This document shows, piece by piece, positions 25,125 through 37,290 of a stretch of 64,000 bases of DNA. The notes below the pieces were generated by a model, which was not told the DNA's origin, did no database searches, and saw nothing but the letters and a program-made list of their open reading frames with translations. Within the stretch, counting starts at the first letter, position 1, and each line of letters begins with the position of its first letter. Origin of the DNA: Bryoerythrophyllum caledonicum. Its lineage: Eukaryota > Streptophyta > Bryopsida > Pottiales > Pottiaceae. The DNA lies in NCBI GenBank assembly GCA_963971425.1, contig OZ020515.1, forward strand, positions 17,376,291 through 17,440,290, given 5' to 3'. A program made the position numbers and the translations under genes.

Positions 25125-25298
25125 CACTACAAGAAAACAGGGTGTTTAGCAACGTTTTGAAAAATTCCTAAGCAACGCCTAGGGGCTTGCTTTTTGAAGA
25201 AGCAATTGTTGTAGCGTGGTTTTATGTACAAAGCAAGCCCCTAGACGTTGCTAAGGAATTTTTCAAAATGTTACTAAACACCCTATTTTCTTGTAGTG
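25125..25298. mobile_element. CACTA-type fold-back MITE (174 bp)
   Basis: It begins CACTACAAGAAAACAGGGTG and ends CACCCTATTTTCTTGTAGTG, the classic CACTA (En/Spm) terminus. The whole element is an almost perfect inverted repeat: arms of about 70 bp include GTTTAGCAACGTTTTGAAAA, then CTAGGGGCTTGC, and their complement. A 3-bp duplication is not convincing (GAT versus TAT). A transcript would fold into a near-perfect hairpin. Confidence 0.85.
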
Positions 25299-26338
25299 TA
25301 TCCCCACCGCATCATTTTTCTTTTAGGCCAAGTGATGTCGTGACGCCAAAATTTGGCGATTTCACTCTAAGATGGTGTGACTCCTAAAAGTTTGGCACTG
25401 GGTTGTTTGGTGAGATGGTGTGGGTTTTGCATACGAATAGCGCACTGTGATCACGGTAACTTGTCGTGCCAAATTTTCTTTGCACCATGTGCCACAATAT
25501 TAGAGGACATGTGTGCGGCACTGCGGCTTACTAACTCCGAAACTAGCTTGCCGAATTGTTGCTCAAGACGAGATCATTGTCAGGTAAGATTCGGTCAACA
25601 TGCGGGTTTGGCGTGCCTCTATCTTCCTTGCCAACTTCATGTGAAAATGGAAAAAATTTGGCATCACGCCATTCCTTGTCGTGGCAATTTGACCTGTGGT
25701 GGGGAGGTTTGTCCATCATGCTTCAGTGTAGATGTGCTTAACGTGGAAGATGGCATATGTGGTGCGGATGCTCTTAGGTGTTGCAGAGTCATGTTCTATT
25801 CAAGGCAAGTGCTATCATTAGTACAGATCAATACAATCGAGGTCACAAGTTATTAACAAATCTATTTTTTATCTAACACCATCCATCCATGTTCATCCAT
25901 GTTCTTCACTTTAACCCTGTAAGGCTAACGAGCCCACTAGGTCTAGAAAGAGTCTATGAGTGTAATAGATCATGTAGAAATCATTCATATAGCAGGTATA
26001 TTTCATCGGGACCCCACTTCACAAAAATCACTGTAGTTTGTCCGTAAAAATCTGGCGCATGTTCTCACGACATTCATTGGAAGTGCACAAATCCTTGGAA
26101 CTTAACTTAGGTTGCCGATCAAACAGAGATGAAATATCGGTCTACTAGATTTGCAAATTACTCCAAAAGTGACCACCTATAGGCCTCTTCTCTTTAAAGG
26201 GTAAATGTATATCTAGTGCATGGAAATATTTTGTTTTACACATCATGATTTTCTCAAATTTTAAATGAAAAATGTGAGCTTTTCTAAATGTATTGGTCTC
26301 TTGACCTTTCAATCATTGATCTTAACAGTGAGATGCCC
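25299..26338. other. Intergenic stretch without recognisable gene
   Basis: The 159-codon frame at 25377-25856 has no recognisable family or splice support. Composition drops back to AT-rich after 25.9 kb. Nothing else was seen. Confidence 0.4.
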
Positions 26339-26347
26339 TTGATTGTT

Positions 26348-26627
26348 GGATCCCACTAAAAATCCCCGGTTGAGGGTTGCACCAAGCCTTTGGCTAGGGA
26401 AGGTGGAAGAGGGTAGGGACAAAACCTGCCTCTATTTTTATGTTGAAGGGGGGCCCTATTTAATCAAAGGGGGCTTGGCAAGGGTAAATTGGGGCCACAT
26501 GCCGCAATTTTGACAAAAGCTTTTCAAAAAAAGCCTCTGAAACCTCTAAAGTGAGAGGCCAAGAAAATAGACCCACCGAAGGTTGAGGCTTGGTGCAACG
26601 CTTGACCGGGAGTATTTAGTGGGATCC
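26348..26627. mobile_element. Mutator-type MITE with 9-bp target site duplication
   Basis: The terminal inverted repeats start GGATCCCACTAAA and extend about 46 bp per arm, including GTTGCACCAAGCCT. The element is flanked by identical TTGATTGTT at 26339-26347 and 26628-26636. A 9-bp duplication with long terminal repeats is the Mutator (MULE) hallmark. The 280-bp interior is non-coding. Confidence 0.85.
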
Positions 26628-26636
26628 TTGATTGTT

Positions 26637-27706
26637 TTGGTACTTGCTATCACGTGCTACAATTTTGATGAACCTAGCCTAGTATTGCACAATTTACTGC
26701 ACAATGGAGTTTTTCCTAATAGTCTTCCTACCTAGAGGAAAGATAAAAGTGAAGTAGGAAAGATAAGGTGAAGTTGGGGTGAGATACAAAAATAGCAAAA
26801 GATAGAGCATATTTAAATCTTATTTTCTATCTTCTTGCATCAATGAAATGCATGAGTAGTAATGCTTATCAACATTCTGGAACCTTCCCAATGTGAGCTA
26901 AAGCTCCCTCATAGTATCCAAGTTTCAAAATGATTGATGAATACTTGGTGCTAATGTTGCAGGTTTCCACAAGATCTTGTTATTTTAGTCTCATGAGGTA
27001 TTTCCGAAGGGTGGACACTTGTATGAACCCTTAAACATCAAAGGGTGCCACTTGTGGCCACAATATTCTTCATGTATGGTGTTGTATTTGAACATGAAAA
27101 GGCTCAGATTTTAAAATGACCTCCAAATGAAAGATGTTAGTTGAAGAATCTTCAATCTAAAGGAATAAATCTTGCTAAACTTTAATACATGTTTTTATAA
27201 GGGACCCCAACCAACAATTTTTTTTTACGGGGTAGGCTTTGTCCACACCACCTTCTTAAAAATAAAATTTAAATTGTGCTACTAAACTATGGATATCCAT
27301 TTTCACATCTTTGAGTCTAATAGAGACAGCAAAAGCCGAGCCATTGAAGCATGGCCAATTTATATGATTCCTCCAGTGTCACTCTTAAGTATTGACTAAA
27401 GTATTGAGTCACACCAAATTCAAGCACATTGAGCCTTTGAGCTTGGTTGCCCTCAAAACACCAACTTAAGCATTTTAGACTATTTTTGGTACTAATACTG
27501 TGTGGATTCATTATTGATGTGGATTACCTACACTAATTTACATCAAGCACATGCATGTCAAGTTCTAGTGAAGCATTCGTTTGCAAGAAAGTGTGTAGCA
27601 ATCAACCATTGCATGTAAATTTTCAATTAGTGTAGAGTCCTGAACTACTCTGATCCACAGTGCACACTATAATCTGGGAACAATAGAGTTTTCTTGAAAG
27701 TAAAGG
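26637..27706. other. AT-rich intergenic stretch without recognisable gene
   Basis: Only short chance frames. No RNA gene, long repeat or element end was recognised. Confidence 0.4.
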
Positions 27707-30390
27707 GAGGTGACCCTGCATATCATCCTGAATCTTATGGTTCTATGGTAGTAATTGGGACCACATGCATATGTTGACTTGGCTTGGAAAAGGTGTGGAG
27801 GAATTATTGGTTAACTTTTTGGGAACTTGGGGTACTAGGGGGAGCTTTAGCTTGCATGGGGTACAACCTAAGAGCATTGATTGTTATTAATTCTCAAGCA
27901 TTTCATTAGTGCAGATAAGGGAGTATGAGATTTTTTGCAATCTATTCTCTTGCAAAAAAGAGTTTGATCATGTCAAGCGCATTTGACATCCTCTCTTTCC
28001 CAAAGTGAAAGCACTTTCAGGAAAACTCTTGTATAGTGCTTCATTTGAGGTAAAAAGTGACCCTGTTTGAGAGATATAATCATGAGGATTGCAAAAATTT
28101 GTAACACATACTTCACATTTATTAATATTATACAAAAATTTATATCAAAAGTAAAAACTTACAGCAGTTACAAGTCATTTACTGCCCATGACACTAAACA
28201 TCAAAATCAGTGTAGTGAAAGTAGAGAGTTGTTTATTACACATGAAAGGTTTAAGGAAAAATCCATTGGTTGAGATATACATGTCAATTGTATCATAGAT
28301 ATTTCGTATATTATGTTGATCAAATCACAATGCCTACCTTTTTCTTATCCATTCAAAAAGGTTTACAAGTTCTCCCTTTCTAGAAGTCTATAAATGAGAT
28401 TGTATTCTAGTGAGAGATGCCACGTCAGCTCCATCATTGCCACATCACCTCATCCAAACTTTGCACATAAGTAATAATTCCTATTGACTTGCCCCAACTC
28501 ACTTACAAACATTATACCGTAAATGGAAGGTAGGATCAGCAATTGAGTGAAAAGAATTATAGAATTTTTAAATATTTTCTTTTCCATTCCTTTTGCTACA
28601 TAATGTTAAAAGATGACTGTTCGAAGGGGTCTCTTATCATATATTCATTTCACATCATAAAATATCAAATACGTGAATACTTTGTCTCATAAGGGCAGGG
28701 ATTGTGCCAACATGGAGTAAGAAAAACAGAACTTCAATAATTTCACACAATTGGTTGTATGTGTGGGAATTGATACAATTGATCAAATATATTTGATCAG
28801 TTTGCACGAGAGCCATTGGTAAAAAGAAATCCTGAAGCACCTTTGAAAGGGTCACTCAATTTGGCTCTTTTTGCTTCTAGTGACCATGTAATCATGTTCT
28901 AAAAATTCTGTGCAAAAATATGGGATGTTTCACATTTGTCCCAAGGTTTGACCTCAATTGAAGACGTAGTTGTGAATCCAAACACACAGATGCATGGACT
29001 CAAAAGGTATTGGTATCAACCGACCTACATAATATATCAAACTGCGAGAGTGTTGAGATATGTAATTTGCTTGTCGTCATGTCCGGGTTTTGAACTTTGC
29101 TGTCATAGAAACATGAGAAAGCAGACCTTTCATCTTGAGACCGGGTCAAATGAGTTCATGTATAGGCCAAGTCTAATGATTCACCTCCATTGGTTTTGCT
29201 ACGACCTTTCATAAAGTTTGATACTTTTCATACAATTAAATTCGTTGGTTTATTTGAGATGAATTCTTTTTTAATGAAAAATAAAAATAAAAATAAAAAA
29301 TTATTGTCAAATACTAATAAAAATGGGGCAAGTCCAACATGTTTATACATTCTTACCCAAGGTATCAATTTTATTTTTCTTTTCCATGTAAGAATTAGAG
29401 ATTTTAACATTTTTTAGTTTTTTTTTTTACTACAATAAGGTGTGGTATATACCCTCTGTTTGATCAATTGAATTCTCATTTCATAAAAAAAATTGATTCC
29501 ACGAAAAAATTTCGACATGTATAGGCAATATAGAGAAATTTAATGTAAGGACTCCAAAATGGTTGTTTACACAAGATTCAAAGAAACTATTCATGAAAAA
29601 TGTTACTCCTTATTGGTCATAAAATAATGGATTTTCTTACTTCTTTATAGATCGCAACTTAAATATGGATTCTCATTGAATACCCAATAAGCCATACAAA
29701 TAACTCAAATAACTTGTAAGTGACCTCTCTTGTGCACCAAAATATCTTACAATGACTTATTGTTACTTTCAAACTATTTGATAGCACTTGATTTAATTAG
29801 TGTTGATGCCATTAACTCCAATTAAGATTCAAAAACATGATAGAGTTTTCTAGAAAGTGAAACTTAGCCACCTTGCCTATCACCCATATTTTAAGGTCTT
29901 ATGATAATAATTGGGACCACATCGGAGTGGTGACTTCGTTCAAAAAAGGTGTAGAGTTAACTATGGGTCAACTCTGTGAGAAATTTTAGAGTGCATGAGA
30001 TAGGGCCAATGGGCGTTGATTGCCATGCATTTCATTTGTGCAGGATAAAAAAGCAAGAAATTTCTCATGCGAGTCTCTTTCATTTTGTATTTAAGTCTCA
30101 CCATGCATTTTTCATTTCTTTCCTCTCTGGAAAGGACTTTAAGGAAAACTTTCATATCATCCTAATTATAAGACAAATTCAAAGTTCAAGATGGATTTGG
30201 AACAAAAAATTAGGCATAGGTATATTAGAGTTTTTCTGAGAGTAATGGTCTACATGTCACCCCAAATCTTAAAGTCATATGTTAGTAACTGGGACCACAT
30301 GCACATGATGACTTGGCTTGGAAAAAGTGTGGAGGAACGACCGGTCAACTTTTTGGAAACTGGGAGTATTATGGGGGGCTAGGGCAAACT
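27707..30390. repeat. Three diverged copies of a 140-bp segment
   Basis: Copies lie at about 27707-27850, 29873-30005 and 30247-30390, all in the same orientation. They share the order CATCCTGAATCTTATG-like, TAATTGGGACCACATG, TGACTTGGCTTGGAAAA, GTGTGGAGGAA, TCAACTTTTTGG. The first two are each followed by a region ending GTGCAG(A/G)ATAA and a serine/phenylalanine-rich tract. They may be remnants of one duplicated element. The 27.85-29.87 kb interval is AT-rich with no gene. Confidence 0.55.
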
Positions 30391-31416
30391 GACCTCCTCG
30401 TGAGATGAAGGAGCCAGTTGCAGCTCAGGAGGTATCATCCCTCGTAGCCGGCCAGGTGGTCAAATCCGAGCATGTCGTGTAAAGAATGATCGATAATCAC
30501 AACAGATTGAGAGTCCTAACCAACATCAAATAAACAAAAAACATACACTAAAACAAGTATAGGTAGTACACTCTCAAGGAATAACTAGTGAATCATACCC
30601 GTAGTTGTGAGCCAAATAAACCGTCCCTAAAGGGTGGCCTATCTTGAACACAAGATCCTAATATGGGCCTAGTCCCTTGTGTGATCAATCCTCAGCCCAT
30701 TCACAACCAACTTATGCAAGCATGGTTACACCTTTCATACGTACTTAGGTTCCTTTTGGTTGATTAGTGAGGCGGTGATTTAATCCAGCCCTTTGATTGA
30801 GTCTACCTTTGAACGAAGGTAACTTTTGCTCTAGGGCTCCGAATCCAACGTTTTCACCACCTATGGGTTCAATTCAGCATTACGAACTTCAGGAGACCCT
30901 TAGTGATCAGGTTCAGACTTAGGTGCGACCCTGGAACCAGTCGACAGCAGACAGGCTCCTCTTTTTATGTTAAGCTTAATTACTCACTATCTTCGTGATT
31001 ATAACTCCGTTTTTTACGTTTGTTTTTTGTATTATTATTAGTTTTTCTTGCTTAACAAGATGGCAGCCCTCAATCAACCATACGACCCAACCATGAACTC
31101 ATAACCGACGACCAGCAGTACATGCTCAACGTATGATTTTACTCAAGGTCATGCATCACATATCTACGCATATACTACTTCCCTCCACATAATTAATCTG
31201 CGTCAGTCTTGTTAAGTATGACCTCCAGCTGAGTTACTTACTACTGATCCTTAACCGGTTGTTTAGTTGAATCTATAACAAACCCTAATCTTAGCAAAAA
31301 ATCGGCAGCGCTTCCGCGTAGTTTTGTTGTATTTCGAAAATTAGGTTTCCCTCATGCACACAAAACATTGACTACTAGCCGGGGAAGGGAAGGGGCTCCT
31401 TGATTTAATTCAATTC
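30391..31416. other. LTR-like segment starting at 30473
   Basis: TGTCGTGTAAAG at 30473 recurs, with at most one change, at 44273 and 62988, and resembles the TGTCGTAC end of the insertion at 36088. The segment then runs without coding potential to the 14-bp GGCAGCGCTTCCGC motif at 31304-31317. The likeliest reading is the end of a minus-strand LTR retrotransposon, but a paired LTR was not aligned. Confidence 0.35.
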
Positions 31417-32172
31417 ACCCTCCTTCCTTGCTTTGTGATCGTCCCCTTCGTGTGTTGTCTTGCTCTTCCTCTTCGTGTGCTGTGATCGTCCCCTTCGTGT
31501 GCTGTGATCGTCCCCTTCGTGTGTTGTCTTGCTCTTCCTCTTCGTGTGCTGCGATCGTCTTGCTCTTCCTCTTCGTGTGTTGTGATCGTCCCCTTCGTGT
31601 GCTGTCTTGCTCTTCCTCTTCATGTGCTGTGATCGTCCCCTTCGTGTGTTGTCTTGCTCTTCCTCTTCGTGTGCTGTGATCGTCTTGCTCTTCCTCTTCG
31701 TGTGCTGTGATCGTCTTGCTCTTCCTCTTCGTGTGCTGTGATCGTCCCCTGCGTGTGCTGTGATCGTCCCCTTCGTATGCTGTCTTGCTCTTCCTCTTCG
31801 TGTGCTGTGATCGTCTTCCTCTTCCTCTTCGTGTGCTGTGATCGTCCCCTTCGTGTGCTGTCTTGCTCTTCCTCTTCGTGTGTTGTGATCGTCCCCTTCG
31901 TGTGCTGTCTTGCTCTTCCTCTTCGTGTGCTGTGATCGTCCCCTTCGTGTGTTGTCTTGCTCTTCCTCTTCGTGTGCTGTGATCGTCTTGCTCTTACTCT
32001 TCGTGTGTTGTGATCGTCCCCTTCGTGTGCTGTCTTGCTCTTCCTCTTCGTGTGCTGTGATCGTCTTGCTCTTCCTCTTCGTGTGCTGTGATCGTCCCCT
32101 TCGTGTGTTGTGATCGTCTCCTTCGTGTGCTGTGATCGTCCCCTTCGTGTGCTGTCTTGCTCTTCCTCTTCG
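31417..32172. repeat. Minisatellite (TGCTGTGATCGTCCCCTTCG / TGTCTTGCTCTTCCTCTTCG blocks)
   Basis: About 750 bp is made of two interspersed blocks of about 20-23 bp, GTGTGCTGTGATCGTCCCCTTC and GTGTGCTGTCTTGCTCTTCCTCTTC, in mixed order. The units lack stops on both strands, giving long repetitive frames that are not genes. Confidence 0.9.
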
Positions 32173-33209
32173 TTACCTAATTCGTCCTCACAGTGGCCGG
32201 GGCTTCCGGCTCTCATTCCTCAGTCCTCTCTCTCTACCCCCACACTCTCCCACCTTCGAATAATGGTGCACCTCCAGGGGTAACCCCCCAGCCTAGCTCG
32301 CCTTTGTTCCCATGGGTGTTCCCCACCGCCTTTGGCCCTTCCATTAATGACTCTTTTTAATAAAAAACCTATTCACCTATGACACTAACTCCTTGCCACC
32401 CTTGCTTTTAACACAATTGGGCGTCCCACTAACCAAGGAAGTCTAAATTACCTACTTTAATCCCATGCCACATGTGTGTGCATGATCTCCAATAAGTGAG
32501 CTTCTAATATAATTTCAACGATGCAAAAACTACCTAATTAGCCTAGATTGAATTCCCCTTGTTTTGGGTTACGGCTAATTTGCCAAGTGATGGTGAGGGT
32601 TTTCCCCAAGCCTTTGGGTCTCTTAAACTATTTTTTTTCCCTTTTCTTTGAGGCTCTTTAACTTTTTCTTCTCTTTTTCTCCTTCTCACCATTTTTCCTC
32701 CTTTCTATTGTTTCGGTTTTCTCCATTATTATTATTTTATTTTTTTCTTCTATTTATTTATTTTTTTCGGTTATCTTCATAAAACTCCCGGTTACCACAA
32801 TGTGGCTCCCACTAATGATTTAGTGGTCGGAAGGCCTATTTGGTCAATCCAATCGAAAACCATGAACTAACCAATGGGATAACCCATTGTGACTACTAGT
32901 TAACCTTTATGGACGCGATGCGCGGTCCATTCAACATCGTGGGCCGTTTTTGCGGCTCACAGTAGTCAAGCGTTTCGCACTCCACAAAGGAAGAATCAAC
33001 GAGTGCAAGTATTGTAAGAGAATGCGGAGCCTTTACTATTGATAAGCAATCACTTATAAGCAAAGGTAATCACTAAACACTCTTTAACTCACTCACAAAG
33101 CTTGACTTGACAAAGACGTCAAGTCAAGGATATGTGCGGCGCTATACGCACACACACAATCCTAAGTGGACGGAAATCATCCACAGATGAATGCGATGCG
33201 CCGCCATAC
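32173..33209. other. Non-coding flank of the chromovirus, pyrimidine-rich tract
   Basis: Includes a C/T-rich tract (32620-32770) and intergenic sequence into which the chromovirus inserted; the same host sequence resumes at 44180. No gene was seen. Confidence 0.4.
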
Positions 33210-33412
33210 TGTTAGGGATCCATTCATGTCGACGCTCTTACATCATGAACCAAGGTTTCTTACAGGATATTCTTTAGTAATATTCATAAGTAAACAAGAT
33301 GACAAGTGAGAGGGAAGGCCTCCTCTCACTTGCTATAAGGAAGACACCACAACCGTTCTAACTACCTCTTTGCTAAGCACTAGTAAGTCCAGACGAGTGT
33401 CTACTCGTAACA
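33210..33412 (-). repeat. 3' LTR of the chromovirus
   Basis: 203 bp, beginning TGTTACGAGTAGACACTCG and ending GGATCCCTAACA on the minus strand. It is about 95 percent identical by eye to the copy at 43977-44179 (differences include GTCGACG/GCCGACG, GTTCTAAC/GTTTTAAC and CTAAGC/CTATGC), which points to a fairly recent insertion. Confidence 0.92.
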
Positions 33413-35680
33413 TTACCCCCCCCCATAAGGTCGAAGGTTGCGGGCCCTCCTCCTAAGCGGGGTTGATCCTACCGCATCCGGGTGCCAACGGTGGAAATCC
33501 CGAATTGTGTCAGCCGCAATCTGCAGATTCTCCACTGGTTCCCAAGAGTTTTCCTCGGGCCCATATCCTTCCCAATTGATTAAATACTGTAGCTTCTGCC
33601 ATCGGCCGTGCAGCCGAGAGTCCAAGACAACATGAACCTCCCACTGAACATCCCCGTCGGACGTAATAATCGGTGGAGGAGGTTGTCGACGCCGTCCCTC
33701 GATGGTGTCCTCGTGGTGCCGCTGTAGAAGATTGACGTGAAACACATCATGAATTCGGAGGGTCTTGGGGAGCTTAAGCTTGTAAACCAAGTCAGAAAGC
33801 CTGGCAATAATTGGAAATGGGCCGAGGAATGGTGATGCCAATTTCTTGGAAGGAGTTGTCGTTGAAATATTCTTATGTCGTAGGAATACCTTCTCACCAA
33901 CTTGGAATGTGGGTTGAACCTGCACTCCTTGGTTGTAATAGTGTCGGGCTCGCACACCTGCAAGGTCGATCATAGTCTTCACCTCGTTGTGTACCTCTTG
34001 AAAGTGCCTTATGCGGTCCTCTACTGCCGGAACGGTGGTCGAGGTTGGAGTAGTGAAAGATAATACAGGATGATACCCGTATGTTGCATAAAACGGGGAG
34101 AAGCCGGTCGATGAATGAGTGGAGTTATTATATGCAAATTCTGCTAACGGAAGCAAGTCGGCCCAGTCATCCTGACGTCGAGTAGTGAACATACGCAAAT
34201 ATTGTTCCAAGATTTGGTTTATTCTTTTTGTTTGCCCGTCGGATTGAGGATGGAACGCCGTAGTTGTAGAAGGATTAATACATAGGAGTTGACATAAGCG
34301 GCGCATGAACTTTGAGATAAAAACAGTCCGCCGGTCAGAAATAATGTCTTGGGGAGTACCGTGAAGTTTCCATATGTGTTGTAAATATAGTGACACCGTG
34401 CCATTAGCACCAATGGTTTCTGTCGTAGGAATAAAGTGAGCCAGCTTGGTATTTTTATCCACCACCACTAATATAGAATCATAACCACTGCTCATAGGAA
34501 GTTTAACAATAAAATCCACTGTTACTTTTTTCCAAGGAGCGTCGGCGGCGGGAATAGGTTGCAAAAGCTCGTAGCGAGCATGGTGGGTGGGCTTGGAACG
34601 TTGGCAGGTGTCACAGCCATCGACGTAGCGGTGAACATAACGGCATAGTGTTGGCCAATAAAAATCCCGAGACACCAGCTCGAGGGTCTTGGCACGTCCT
34701 TGGTGGCCTGCAACAGGGGTGTCGTGGCGCGAGCGCAAAATCTGACGGCGGAGTTCCTCATGGTCAGAAACAAAAACCGCCCCTTTGAAACGGAGAAGGC
34801 CGTCCTCCCATGTGTAAGCCTGGAACCGATGGCAAATGTCTGCAGGTGCTGCCTCCGGGTTGCTTTCAAAGAACGCCAATATTGGCCTAAGCTTGGAGTC
34901 CTCTCTCAGGCTTGCCTTTATCTGAGTAAAGATGCACGCGTCGGTCCACACCGGCTCAAGTCTTTCCAAGTAAGCTAGGCGCAAGAAAGGCCAAGGCTCC
35001 TCATCTGTCCCATCCGTGACATCTACGCGTTGAGATAATTCATTTGTCCTTCCATTCAAAGAGCCTGGCCGGTGGTGGATGGCCAAATCAAAGGCCGAAA
35101 GCATCTCAGACCAACGAGCTTGACGCATGTTGAGATGTTTTGTAAATAGAAATTGTTCTAAGTTTTTATGATTGGAAATGACACGAACCTGGTGGGGGGA
35201 GCCCTCTAGGTAAACGCACCAATTCTGGAATGCTAGCACAATGCTCAAAAGTTCCTTGTCGTAACTGTCATAGTTTTTTTCAGTTGGGTTCATCTTAGAG
35301 CTCCGATATGCACATGGATGAAGATGTCCATCATCACCCCTTTGAGACAGGATGCCCCCGGTGGCTGCGTTGGAAGCGTCTGTCTCTACCACAAATGGTT
35401 GCTCGAAGTTGGGGTGGATTAATACCGGGGCCTTGAGGAACCGGGACCGAAGATCTGTGAAAGCAGCATCGGCCGTAGGGGTCCACTGAAAACAGTGGCC
35501 TTTTTGTGTTAAGTTTGTCAGGGAAACTGCAACGTGTGAATAGTCCACTATAAAGCGTCTGTAAAAATTTGTAAAACCAAAAAATGCTTGGAGTTCTTTC
35601 ACCGTTGTTGGAGTCGGCCAATCCTTAATAACTTGAACTTTGTCTTGACACATCTGAAGGCCGCTAGCAGATACTGTCAT
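33413..35680 (-). pseudogene. Chromovirus Pol C-terminal part: RT end, RNase H, integrase, chromodomain
   Basis: A 755-codon open stretch after the last RT stop. It starts within the RT thumb (ELQAFFGFTNFYRRF), continues with RNase H (FVVETDASNAATGGIL; YDSYDKELLSIV), an integrase zinc site (HDTPVAGHQGRAKTLEL to CDTCQRSK), the integrase core (KVTVDFIVKLP, ISDRRTVF where the usual second aspartate-glycine is DRR, and PQSDGQTKRINQ), and a C-terminal chromodomain (LQYLINWEGYGPEENSWEPVENL) close to the stop next to the LTR. The chromodomain would direct integration into heterochromatin. Its ATG at 35680 is only the first methionine after a stop; the natural frame continues upstream to 36087. Confidence 0.93.
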
Positions 35681-36087
35681 GCCCAGAAATTCGACTTAGT
35701 CTTTATGAAATTCACACTTGGCGGCCTTTGCATAAAGGCCATGCTTGTGTAATCTCTTCAAGACCTCGCGAACCACGGCTTGGTGAGCCTCTAAATTGGT
35801 AGAAAAAATAAGTATATCATCCAAGTAAACCACCACTCAGATGTCTAGTAGGTCGCTGGAAATATTTTGCATGTGAGCTTGGAATTGTGCCGGGGCATTG
35901 GTTAACCCAACTGGCATGACCAAATACTCATATAGCCCATAACGAGTTTTAAAAGCCGTCTTGAATTCATGCCCAGGAGCCATGTCGATTCTATGATAAG
36001 CTTAGCGAACATCCAGCTTTGAAAATATTTTTGCACCAATTAGGCGGTCTGTGAGCTCGGGAATCAAGGGCAATGGATAACGGTTCC
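35681..36087 (-). pseudogene. Chromovirus reverse transcriptase core with three in-frame stops
   Basis: The same frame as the downstream Pol, reading [20 protein letters not shown] up to the insertion, then [11 protein letters not shown] with the YLDD catalytic motif. In-frame stops are TAA at 36002-36004 (where W is normal in DVRW), TGA at 35837-35839 and TAA at 35696-35698. The enzyme is therefore dead in this copy. Confidence 0.9.
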
Positions 36088-36329
36088 TGTCGTACCACAA
36101 ATTTTTCGTTTTTTTTAGTTAGGTCAATGTAGGTATTAAAATTAGACAAGATAAGCTAGGGTAGAAGTTTATCCCCACCCGGAGTTAATTTTTAAGCAAG
36201 ATTAGGATAGGAGGAATACGGGGTTTTTATGAAAGCCTTAATAGTAGCAAGAAGGGACCTAGAGCTATGACTTAGACTCTAGCTTAAAAACAGTCCCTCG
36301 GGCCTTAAACCCGCATGAAGACCAAGAGG

Positions 36330-37290
36330 CAGGGAATGCCACCATCCGAGCCAACCCACACCACTCGAATCTGGCCCGGATGATAGACACCACCCGAATC
36401 TGGCCCGGAAGATAGACACCACCCGAATCTGGCCCGGAAGATAGACGCCATCCAAATCTGGCCCGGAAGGTGGGAAGAAGCAGGACTAGAAGGGACCCGG
36501 GAGGTTCTCAAGACACGGCCATCCGGCATAAAAGTCAGCCTAGATGAGGAAGAATCATCACAGCGAGGAACAGGCCACGAACACGAAGAGGCGAGGAGGA
36601 TCATCACAGTCGAAGGCTCCGAGCCAGCCTTGTGTGCGACTGCTGTTGAGGGAAGGCTCCGGGCCAGCCTTGTGTGAGTGTTCTATTGACTGAAGGCTCG
36701 GGCCAGGGAGTAGTCGGCCACGAACACGAAGAGCACGAGGACAATCATCACATCAAGGAGCAAGGAGAGCACGAGGACGATCACCACAACAAGGAGCAAG
36801 GAGAGTACGAGGACGATCATCACAGCGAGGAGCAAGGAGAGCACGAGGACGACAATCACACCAGTTGGCCAGGGAGTAGTCGGCCACGAACACGAAGAGC
36901 ACGAGGACGATCATCACAGCAAGGAGCAAGGAGAGCACGAGGACGACAGTCACACCAGCCGGTAAGCCAGGCTCCGGGCCAGCCTTGTGTGCGAGTGTTG
37001 TTGAGTGAAGGCTCCGGGCCAACCTTGTGTGAGAGTGCTATTGAGTGAAGGCTCCGGGCTAGCCTTGTATGCGAGTGTTGTTAAGCCAGGCTCCGGGCCA
37101 GCCTTGTGTGCGAGTGTTGTTGAGCCAGGCTCCGGGCCAGCCTTGTGTGCGAGTGTTGTTAAGCCAGGCTCCGGGCCAACCTTGTGTGAGAGTGCTGTTG
37201 AGTGAAGGCTCCGGGCCAACCTTGTATGCGAGAGAGGCCCTGTTGGCGAGTAAGGCTCCGGGCCAGCCTTGTTCAAAGGCACCTACGGGG
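36330..37290. repeat. Three adjacent minisatellites in the nested element
   Basis: 36345-36480: about 31-bp units CACCCGAATCTGGCCCGGAAGATAGA. 36720-36960: GAGCACGAGGACGATCATCACAGC-type units. 36600-37275: about 38-bp units GGCTCCGGGCCAGCCTTGTGTGCGAGTG with variants. Reading frames across them on both strands are repeat artefacts. Confidence 0.88.

Noticed and set aside
25377-25856. 159-codon plus-strand frame
   Set aside because: No recognisable domain, no splice support, and composition like the surrounding non-coding DNA.
31620-32216. 198-codon minus-strand frame rich in THEGDDHSTRRGR
   Set aside because: Translation of the minisatellite; equal frames exist on the plus strand and there is no domain.
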